This document shows, piece after piece, positions 1 to 4,606 of a DNA stretch of 7,034 nucleotides. Numbering within the stretch: position 1 is the first letter of the stretch; each line of letters opens with the position of its first letter. Both the position numbers and the translations under genes were made by a program. The notes below the pieces were generated by a model. That model worked only from the letters and a program-made list of their open reading frames with translations. It was not told where the DNA came from and searched no databases. The DNA lies in assembly GCA_005880055.1 (NCBI GenBank), contig VBJS01000103.1:400-7433 (forward strand), in the 5' to 3' direction. The stretch comes from Chloroflexota bacterium (GTDB lineage Bacteria > Chloroflexota > Dehalococcoidia > SM23-28-2 > RBG-16-64-32).

Positions 1-597
1 GACCGCCGCTTCTTGGCGCCGCTGATCATGTCCATACTCAGTGCTGAGTTTCGCGGAATCGACTTCTTCGGGCGCTTCACCGTCGAGACGCAGGAGCAGT
101 ACGTTCCCTGGCACATGACCCTCGGCTTTGCTCGTCAGACCTTCGACGAGTCGCGCCACACCCTGCTCAACATGAAACTGCTGGAGCACCTTGGCTCTCA
201 CCTAGGCGAATACCCGGACATCATCCTCGGCCCGCAGCGCGGTGGCGAAATCCCGGAGGAGGAGCTTGATCCGGCCATCCTGCTCGCCCGCATCAACGTG
301 GCGCTGGAGGGGTTCGCGCTCACCACGTTCGAGGAGATACGAGCGCTGGCGCGGGACCTGGGAGAAGAGCTGATTGAGCACTGCCACGACTACAACATGG
401 CCGACGAAGTGACGCATGTGGCGCTGGGCGACTACTGGCTGGAGCGGCTCTCGCAGGAGCAGCCGTGGCGGAAGGACCGTGCCCGCGCCGCCCAGGAAGA
501 GTTCGAAAAGATGCTGTCAATGGTGCGTGAGATGGCAGCCAACTTCGTCGGCGCCACCGCTGGTGGCAGCAACCAAAACGGAGGAACACCGGGGTAG
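1..597 (+). CDS. Ferritin-like di-iron protein, 5'-truncated by window edge
   Basis: The frame is open from base 1, so the true start is probably upstream; the TTG at 13 is only the first start-like codon. Counting from base 1, the visible 198 residues look like a four-helix ferritin-like bundle with a complete set of di-iron ligands: E16 on helix A, E50 and H53 in DESRH on helix B, E103 on helix C, and E136 and H139 in DEVTH on helix D. An E, ExxH, E, ExxH pattern is typical of di-iron carboxylate oxidases and oxygenases, and the spacing recalls DUF455-type proteins. The substrate cannot be told. No signal peptide or membrane segment is visible, so it is probably cytoplasmic. The last 15 or so residues are a low-complexity Gly/Asn tail, and the TAG stop lies at the edge of a palindromic repeat. 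The ferredoxin gene follows after 53 bases and could supply electrons. Membership of the ferritin-like superfamily is well supported; function is not. Confidence 0.72.
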   Translation, partial: DRRFLAPLIMSILSAEFRGIDFFGRFTVETQEQYVPWHMTLGFARQTFDESRHTLLNMKLLEHLGSHLGEYPDIILGPQRGGEIPEEELDPAILLARINVALEGFALTTFEEIRALARDLGEELIEHCHDYNMADEVTHVALGDYWLERLSQEQPWRKDRARAAQEEFEKMLSMVREMAANFVGATAGGSNQNGGTPG

Positions 598-618
598 GGG
601 CAGGTTTCAAACCTGCCC
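598..618. repeat. Perfect 10-bp-arm palindrome after the first gene
   Basis: The arms GGGCAGGTTT (598-607) and AAACCTGCCC (609-618) are exact reverse complements around a single C at 608. The left side extends as GTAGGGGC, matching the reverse complement of the GCCCCTAC core seen in other gaps of this window, whereas the right side has diverged (GCTATAG). No T-run follows on either strand, so it is not a classic intrinsic terminator, although the RNA could fold. It abuts the TAG stop at 595-597, and that stop belongs to the repeat-like GTAGGGGC. A dispersed intergenic repeat is the likelier reading. Confidence 0.75.
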
Positions 619-620
619 GC

Positions 621-626
621 TATAGT
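621..626 (+). promoter_or_regulatory. Possible -10 box upstream of the ferredoxin gene
   Basis: TATAGT lies 24 bases before the ferredoxin ATG and would place transcription start near 633, giving a leader of about 18 bases without a recognisable Shine-Dalgarno site. No convincing -35 box is seen at the expected distance because that region is the palindrome at 598-618. The ferredoxin may instead be read from a promoter further upstream. Confidence 0.3.
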
Positions 627-650
627 CGCTGTCCGTAACCGCCTGAAGCC

Positions 651-998
651 ATGGCCTACGTAATCGACCAGGACCGCTGCATCAACTGCTGGTGGTGCCG
701 GCGTGCCTGCCCTACCGACACCATCCACTATTTCGACCAGCCCAACCGCAAGCACTGGATTGACCCCGAAGGCTGCATCGATTGCGACATCTGCGCACAG
801 GTCTGCCCGATGGACTGCATCGATCATCACCCGGAGATTACGCCGCCGCCTGAGAAGCTGGAGGCGGCCAAGGCCCGGGCGCGCGCCTGGGCCGGCGACC
901 GCCGCCGTTTGAAGCTTGCGGTGCGCGGATATGCCGAGGCGCAGGTGCTCCGCATCGCCGGAAATGGGAAAAGGGAAAACGGAAATGGCGCGGATTAG
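651..998 (+). CDS. Two-[4Fe-4S] ferredoxin with C-terminal extension
   Basis: This 115-residue protein is a bacterial-type ferredoxin. It carries two complete cluster motifs, CxxCxxCxxxCP at C10, C13, C16, C20 and again at C42, C45, C48, C52, so it should bind two [4Fe-4S] clusters and act as a soluble low-potential electron carrier. The first motif contains a Trp pair (W14, W15) between the cysteines. Clostridial-type ferredoxins end soon after the second motif, at about 55-60 residues; here some 60 further residues follow, with a proline turn (PPPEKLE), an Arg/Lys/Ala-rich probable helix, and a Gly/Asn/Lys tail encoded by repeated GGAAATGG-like sequence. The ATG at 651 is the natural start, nine codons before the first cysteine; no Shine-Dalgarno site is seen. 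Its place between two ferritin-like genes suggests it feeds electrons to one or both of them, which is an inference from context. Confidence 0.9.
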   Translation: MAYVIDQDRCINCWWCRRACPTDTIHYFDQPNRKHWIDPEGCIDCDICAQVCPMDCIDHHPEITPPPEKLEAAKARARAWAGDRRRLKLAVRGYAEAQVLRIAGNGKRENGNGAD

Positions 999-1043
999 GC
1001 GTCCCATTGCGCATTTCTTGTTTCGCACATCACGCGGAACGCG

Positions 1044-1130
1044 ATGGAACTAGCCCTGGATCTGCGGCAGGTGGGCGGGGCCTTCGCCGTTGAAGAGAGT
1101 GCCCGCCGCATCATCTGCCCGGCTGGGTGA
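1044..1130 (+). pseudogene. Small ORF, likely detached N-terminus of next gene
   Basis: ATG at 1044 opens a 28-codon frame (MELALDLRQVGGAFAVEESARR and six more residues) ending in TGA at 1128-1130, where it overlaps the GTG and ATG starts of the next gene (1127 and 1130). A weak GGA lies 9 bases upstream. The peptide reads like the beginning of a helical protein, not like noise. The frame of the downstream gene is open back to 1094 and there encodes HHLPGW just before its annotated start, so one missing base around 1105-1112 would join both pieces into one protein of about 190 residues. The alternatives are a leader peptide coupled to the next gene, a programmed -1 frameshift, or an assembly error. 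It resembles nothing else I recognise on its own. Confidence 0.45.
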
Positions 1131-1621
1131 TGACGATGGCCGCCCCCAAGCTGAAGATCGCGCTCGCACAGCATGCCTACGAGTGCTCGCTCCACGCCGA
1201 TGCCCTAGGCCGCCGGCTACCCGAACTGCGGGTACGGGAGAACGTCGATATGTCGGTGCCGCCGACTCTGCGCGTCGCCGACGTCCGGCGCGCGCCGAAT
1301 GAAGTGTTCGCGCGGTTCGTCTCCGAGATGCAGGACCAAGAGGATGAGCTGCTGCGCCTGACCGGCCTCTACCGCGTGCTGAAGCCGCATCTCGCCGTGT
1401 ATTATCGCCATCACATGGCGCTCACTGACCAGGTATGCGACTCCCCGACCGTGCGCATGCTCAAGTTCATCCTGATCGACGAAGAGGAGCACATCCGGTG
1501 GGGCCAGGCGATCTACGAGGAGATGGCAGACATCCCGCCCAAGCGCCGGCATGCGCTGGAGTGGCAGATGCACCTTGAGGAGCTCCTGGCTGAAAGCGGC
1601 GGCGTCACCGGCGGTCGCTAA
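1127..1621 (+). CDS. Ferritin-like protein, probably missing its N-terminus
   Basis: This 164-residue, mostly helical protein looks ferritin-like. Numbering from GTG 1127, it has an early helix with E19, H23 and D25 (YECSLHAD), a long middle helix region ending near the H95/H96 pair and D101, and a late DEEEHIRWG motif at 118-126 containing an ExxH pair (E119, H122). These acidic and histidine residues are the sort that hold a di-iron centre, but the set is less canonical than in the gene at 1-597. Starts at 1127 (GTG), 1130 (ATG) and 1136 (ATG) are all possible, and none has a good Shine-Dalgarno site. The overlap with the small frame ending at 1130 suggests either translational coupling or a one-base frameshift that removed the first helix. 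It lies 128 bases after the ferredoxin gene and is likely co-transcribed with it. The family assignment is moderate and the function unknown. Confidence 0.65.
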   Translation: MMTMAAPKLKIALAQHAYECSLHADALGRRLPELRVRENVDMSVPPTLRVADVRRAPNEVFARFVSEMQDQEDELLRLTGLYRVLKPHLAVYYRHHMALTDQVCDSPTVRMLKFILIDEEEHIRWGQAIYEEMADIPPKRRHALEWQMHLEELLAESGGVTGGR

Positions 1622-1664
1622 CACACCTTCGCAAGCTTTCGTACAGATAGAGCCCGGATAGTAT

Positions 1665-2411
1665 ATGCCCGGAACCCCCCGCCTCTACTCTGACCTCGCC
1701 TCCTGGTTTCACCTGCTGACGGCGCCGGAAGAATACGCGGAGGAGGCGGAGTTCCACCGGCGCACCCTGGTAGACGCCGTGGAACCGCCTCCGTGCACGG
1801 TCCTGGAGCTAGGGAGCGGCGGCGGCAATAACGCCTCGCACCTGAAGGCGCACTTCCAGATGACCCTCGTGGACATCTCGCCTGAGATGCTTGAGTTAAG
1901 CCGGACGATCAATTCGGAGCTCGAGCACATCGTGGGCGACATGCGGACGGTCCGGCTCGGGCGCCAGTTCGATGCGGTCTTCGTCCACGATGCCGTCGTC
2001 TACATGACGACTGAGGGCGACCTGCGCGCGGCCATCGAGACGGCGTTTGCGCACTGCCGGCCGGGCGGCGCAGCGCTCTTCGCGCCCGATCACATCCGCG
2101 AGAAGTTTAGCTCCAGCACCGACCACGGCGGCCACGACGGCGCCGGCGGCCGCGCGCTCCGCTACCTCGAGTGGACGTACGACCCGGACCCCGAGGACAG
2201 CACATACACGGTGGACTTTGCGTATCTGCTGCGCGAGGCGGACGGGACTGTGCGCGTGGAGCAGGACCGCCACGTCGAGGGGTTATTCTCGCGCCGTACG
2301 TGGCTCCGTCTGCTCGATGAGGCTGGATTCGAAGCGCAGGCGCTGCTCTTCGAGCACTCGGAGGAAGAGCCGGGCTCGATGGAGGTGTTCCTAGCGAAGC
2401 GCCCGGCATAG
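1665..2411 (+). CDS. Class I SAM-dependent methyltransferase
   Basis: This 248-residue soluble protein has the Rossmann-type SAM-binding order: motif I VLELGSGGGNNA at 46-57, an acidic end of strand 2 at D70 (TLVDIS) that would hold the ribose, GDMR at 91-94 near the adenine pocket, motif IV-like FDAVFVHDAVVYM at 102-114, and the post-IV loop CRPGGAALFAP at 131-141. The N-terminal YSDLASWFHLL segment is usual for small-molecule N- or C-methyltransferases of this fold. The C-terminal part (about 165-235) is beta-rich and probably forms the substrate cap. The acceptor cannot be told. The ATG at 1665 is the only sensible start; it has no Shine-Dalgarno site, and a TAGTAT element directly abuts it (1659-1664), too close to serve this start as a -10 box. 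It follows the ferritin-like gene by 43 bases, so the two may share a transcript. Confidence 0.85.
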   Translation: MPGTPRLYSDLASWFHLLTAPEEYAEEAEFHRRTLVDAVEPPPCTVLELGSGGGNNASHLKAHFQMTLVDISPEMLELSRTINSELEHIVGDMRTVRLGRQFDAVFVHDAVVYMTTEGDLRAAIETAFAHCRPGGAALFAPDHIREKFSSSTDHGGHDGAGGRALRYLEWTYDPDPEDSTYTVDFAYLLREADGTVRVEQDRHVEGLFSRRTWLRLLDEAGFEAQALLFEHSEEEPGSMEVFLAKRPA

Positions 2412-2423
2412 CGCGGGTTCGGC

Positions 2424-2441
2424 CAACCGTGATCCCGGTTG
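2424..2441 (+). terminator. Weak hairpin 3' of the first methyltransferase gene
   Basis: CAACCG (2424-2429) pairs perfectly with CGGTTG (2436-2441) around a six-base loop, starting 13 bases after the TAG stop. No U-run follows, so an intrinsic terminator is only a possibility. Confidence 0.25.
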
Positions 2442-2492
2442 AGGAGCGATTGCGGGCGCGCTTCCCTGCCCACCAACCCGCCCCACGAAGGG

Positions 2493-2502
2493 CGCCCCTA
2501 CG
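2493..2502 (+). repeat. Dispersed CGCCCCTACG motif, copy A
   Basis: CGCCCCTACG occurs here, at 2622-2631 and at 3936-3945, all in gaps, and its reverse-complement core GTAGGGGC sits at 594-601. This copy lacks the GGTGGATG flank of the other two and may be a more decayed remnant. Confidence 0.45.
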
Positions 2503-2610
2503 GCGTCCTGCTGTGCTCGAAGTCGGAGCCTTCGCGGGCGTAGCATTTCGCTTACCAGTTGCGATCTGCCATCCCGGCCGTGTCGTGAACGCCGTTCCTG
2601 CGCTGCTTGC

Positions 2611-2640
2611 GGTGGATGCTACGCCCCTACGGTGGATTTG
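2611..2640 (+). repeat. Dispersed intergenic repeat, copy B
   Basis: GGTGGATG, three variable bases, CGCCCCTACG, then GGATTTG. The first 21 bases match 18 of 21 in the copy at 3925-3956, and GGATTTG follows in both after a short spacer of slightly different length. The repeat ends 18 bases before the -10 box of the next gene, so its right side may lie within that promoter. Confidence 0.6.
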
Positions 2641-2657
2641 CGACTGTTCCCGGTGGC

Positions 2658-2663
2658 TATACT
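2658..2663 (+). promoter_or_regulatory. -10 box for a leaderless O-methyltransferase mRNA
   Basis: TATACT ends six bases before the ATG at 2670. With the usual spacing the first transcribed base is the A of that ATG, which predicts a leaderless mRNA. The -35 is poor: TTGCGA at 2638-2643 is the nearest match but gives a short 14-base spacer. The absence of any Shine-Dalgarno site before 2670 fits leaderless translation. Confidence 0.5.
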
Positions 2664-2669
2664 GAAGGC

Positions 2670-3377
2670 ATGGCCGAGCCCACGGACTCGCAGCTCATCT
2701 CTGATTACTTGGTAGACCTTTACGGCGCCGACCCGTTCGCCCACGTTCGCGTGGCGTCCAACGCGCACCGTGTCGAACACGCAGCTTCTCTTGGCAGGGG
2801 AGGGGAGCAGACCTGCGGCGTCTACCCATCCGATGCCCCGAAGATGCGCCTGTTGGCCACAGTCTTGCGGGCGACGGGGGCGCAACGCATCCTGGAGATC
2901 GGCTGCGGGCTGGGGTACTCGGCGCTCTGGCTGGCCGAGGCCGCCGGACCGCGAGCGTCAATCGAGACGATCGACCGCTTCCCGGATCACATCGAACTCG
3001 CTATGCGCGAGACTGAGGATCTCGGCTTCGCCGGGCGCATCGAATTTCATCAGGGTGAAGCGCAAGAGATTCTACTGAGGCTTTCTGGCCCCTACGATCT
3101 AATCCACGATGACGGCTGGTTCGCCGAGGAGCCACCTTACTTCCAGCGGATGGTGGACCTGCTGCGGCCCGGCGGGCTGCTGGTGATGTCCAACTGGTTC
3201 CTGCTAGGGCACGCGACTACGGACAAGCCGGAAGTGGACTGGTCGCAGTTCGCGGGGCCGGACTGGGCGACAAACGTGAAGGCCTACGCCCGGCGTCTCA
3301 CCTCGCATCCGCAGCTCCACGTCTCGTTCATCATGCAGCCGGCCTGGCTGGCGCTTGCCTGCAAGCTCCACCAGTGA
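2670..3377 (+). CDS. O-methyltransferase-like SAM-dependent enzyme
   Basis: This 235-residue soluble protein resembles the catechol/caffeoyl-CoA O-methyltransferase group. Motif I RILEIGCGLGYSA lies at 73-85, the strand 2 acid is D102 in ETIDRF, a GEA motif follows at 129-131, and YDLIHDDGW (142-150) carries the Asp pair that in that group helps hold the divalent metal and substrate. LLRPGGLLV at 164-172 is the usual post-IV loop. The region before motif I (about 1-60) is helical and long enough for the substrate-binding cap. The frame is open further upstream with an ATG at 2607, but that would translate the dispersed repeat, and a well-placed TATACT lies between, so ATG 2670 is preferred. 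The TGA stop overlaps the GTG start of the next gene, which implies coupled translation. The family is likely; the substrate is unknown. Confidence 0.82.
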   Translation: MAEPTDSQLISDYLVDLYGADPFAHVRVASNAHRVEHAASLGRGGEQTCGVYPSDAPKMRLLATVLRATGAQRILEIGCGLGYSALWLAEAAGPRASIETIDRFPDHIELAMRETEDLGFAGRIEFHQGEAQEILLRLSGPYDLIHDDGWFAEEPPYFQRMVDLLRPGGLLVMSNWFLLGHATTDKPEVDWSQFAGPDWATNVKAYARRLTSHPQLHVSFIMQPAWLALACKLHQ

Positions 3378-3814
3378 CCGGCCCCTCGCCGACAACGCTG
3401 ATCGTTGAGACAACAGCCGATGAAGAGCCGCCGGACTTCCTGGGCGATACGTCTGACATCGTGTACTTCATCTCTTTCGCGCACGCAGAGCGCTACGGGA
3501 CCGACCATCCGCTGGCGAAGGCGGCCGCCATCCTCAAGCGCCAGTTGCACGTAAACCTCTCGCCGCTGCTGAACTTCGCGGACGCCCGGACGGAGAACGA
3601 GGAAGAGGAGCGGCTGCTGGAGCGCCTCTGGCAAGACGCTGGGCCTCTGGCAGAAGCGGCGCGGACTGCGGCAGAAGCGATCGAGGGGACGCTGGAGCTG
3701 CGGGAGTTGACCTCCGCATTCCCTGAGCTTCCGCAACGCCTGCGGGAGCTGGCGGATATCGCTTACTGGGCGGCGGAGCGCGGCGCCAGGGTGCGCCTGA
3801 CCTACGTCATCTAG
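3374..3814 (+). CDS. Small acidic helical protein, function unknown
   Basis: I do not recognise a named family. The protein has 146 residues starting at GTG 3374, which shares bases with the TGA stop of the preceding methyltransferase gene (GTGA overlap); no other start codon lies near, and there is no Shine-Dalgarno site. After a loose N-terminus come PPDFLGDTSDIVYFISFAH (19-37), a basic helix around 48-58, an NLSPLLNFADARTENEEEER stretch at 61-80, then acidic amphipathic helices to about 136 and a short beta-like end RVRLTYVI. There is no signal peptide, membrane segment, Cys cluster or known catalytic motif. Codon use and overlap argue for a real gene. Translational coupling suggests a partner or accessory role for the methyltransferase, which is an inference. 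It is the last plus-strand gene and faces nadD. Confidence 0.72.
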   Translation: MTGPSPTTLIVETTADEEPPDFLGDTSDIVYFISFAHAERYGTDHPLAKAAAILKRQLHVNLSPLLNFADARTENEEEERLLERLWQDAGPLAEAARTAAEAIEGTLELRELTSAFPELPQRLRELADIAYWAAERGARVRLTYVI

Positions 3815-4006
3815 GAAGCGGCGCCAGTTCGACGGCGGTACGCTGTGGGCGGGTCATTTTCGGAGGCAGCCGGCTTTGCTGCAGATCGATGGACAGGACG
3901 GGAACGCACGGACAGTCGGTTAAGGGTGGATGACTCGCCCCTACGCAACGGATTTGTCGGGGAGAGAAGACGTGTCCTGGAATTTGCGAGCGGTCGCGGT
4001 CGAGGC
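3815..4006. other. Convergent intergenic gap with no gene
   Basis: These 192 bases separate the last plus-strand gene from nadD on the minus strand, so both transcripts end here. I see no strong bidirectional terminator: a GCAGC/GCTGC pair near 3867-3883 gives only a five-base stem. The dispersed repeat copy at 3925-3956 is the only clear element. Confidence 0.5.
3925..3956 (+). repeat. Dispersed intergenic repeat, copy C
   Basis: GGTGGATG, three variable bases, CGCCCCTACG, then CAAC and GGATTTG. It is the closest partner of the copy at 2611-2640 and lies in the gap between convergent genes, consistent with a small non-coding repeat family and not with conserved gene-specific regulation. Confidence 0.6.
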
Positions 4007-4606
4007 TCAGGATGAGATGTACAATTGGCGCCGGCGAATGTAGTCCTCCACCGCGGGCGGGACCAGGTAGCGGATCGGGCGGCCGTCGCGGACTCGCTCC
4101 CGCACCGCCGTCGCGCTGACGCCGATTATCGGCATACCCCTTAGCAATGTGATTCTGCCCGTCTCATGCGGCGACGGCCGCCCGGGGCGGGGGGCGGCTA
4201 CGATCTCCGCCAGCTCGGCTATGCGCTCCGGCTCCTTCCAGTTCGGCATGTCTTCCAGGGCATCCTCGCCGACGATGAAGAAGATCTGAGCCGGGAGGCT
4301 GCGGGCCTTGATCTCGCTGAGAGTCTCCACGGTGTAGGACGGGCCTTCCCGCTCCACCTCGATGGTGCAGACCTCAAACGCCGGGTTGTCTGAGACAGCG
4401 AATTCGAGCATCGCCAGGCGGTCGGCTGCGGTCGCGATATCGCGGCCCGCCTTGCGCCACGGTTGCCCGGCCGGGACAAAGAGCAGGCGGTCCAGCGCAA
4501 GCTCCTCTCGCGCGGCCTCGGCAAGGATGAGATGCCCAATGTGGACCGGGTCGAAAGTTCCGCCAAGCACGCCCAGCCGCAAGCCGGCTGAGTCTAAGCC
4601 TGCCAC
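4007..4606 (-). CDS. nadD: Nicotinate-mononucleotide adenylyltransferase
   Basis: NadD joins nicotinate mononucleotide and ATP to make deamido-NAD, the penultimate step of NAD synthesis. The 199 residues carry the nucleotidyltransferase signatures in order: GGTFDPVHIGH at 15-25 with the HxGH catalytic pair, PAGQPWRK at 45-52, SYTVETL at 90-96, VGEDAL at 112-117, and the C-terminal VSATAVRERV at 163-172, the family's ISxTxxR motif. YLVPPAVEDYI (180-190) is the normal end. Length is typical for the family. The GTG start at 4606 is chosen because GGAGG lies four bases upstream, inside the last codons of obg; the reading frame overlaps obg by 13 bases, so the two are translated from one mRNA and probably coupled. 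Nothing is missing or unusual in the motifs. Confidence 0.94.
   Translation of the reverse strand: MAGLDSAGLRLGVLGGTFDPVHIGHLILAEAAREELALDRLLFVPAGQPWRKAGRDIATAADRLAMLEFAVSDNPAFEVCTIEVEREGPSYTVETLSEIKARSLPAQIFFIVGEDALEDMPNWKEPERIAELAEIVAAPRPGRPSPHETGRITLLRGMPIIGVSATAVRERVRDGRPIRYLVPPAVEDYIRRRQLYISS

Larger units (their letters stand above)
2412..2669. other. Non-coding gap between the two methyltransferase genes
   Basis: These 258 bases hold no credible gene. A 78-codon open frame at 2429-2665 is Arg/Pro-rich, matches no domain I know and runs through repeat sequence. The visible contents are a small hairpin just after the upstream stop (2424-2441), two copies of CGCCCCTACG (2493-2502 and 2622-2631), and a -10 box near the right edge. 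Confidence 0.6.

Noticed and set aside
432..1028. A 198-codon minus-strand frame opposite the ferredoxin gene
   Set aside because: It is antisense to the clear double CxxCxxCxxxCP protein and to the ferritin-like 3' end, and its translation resembles no family.
1659..1664. TAGTAT as the -10 box of the first methyltransferase gene
   Set aside because: It directly touches the ATG, so transcription would start inside the gene downstream of the only plausible start codon.
2429..2665. A 78-codon plus-strand open frame in the gap before the second methyltransferase
   Set aside because: Its product is Arg/Pro-rich without domain-like segments and it runs through two copies of the dispersed repeat; it is more likely chance openness in GC-rich DNA.
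3088..3096. GCCCCTACG inside the O-methyltransferase gene as another repeat copy
   Set aside because: Here it encodes Gly-Pro-Tyr-Asp of the conserved motif before the catalytic Asp pair, and neither repeat flank is present.
3867..3883. GCAGC/GCTGC hairpin as a terminator in the convergent gap
   Set aside because: The stem is only five bases with no T-run on either side, too weak to call.
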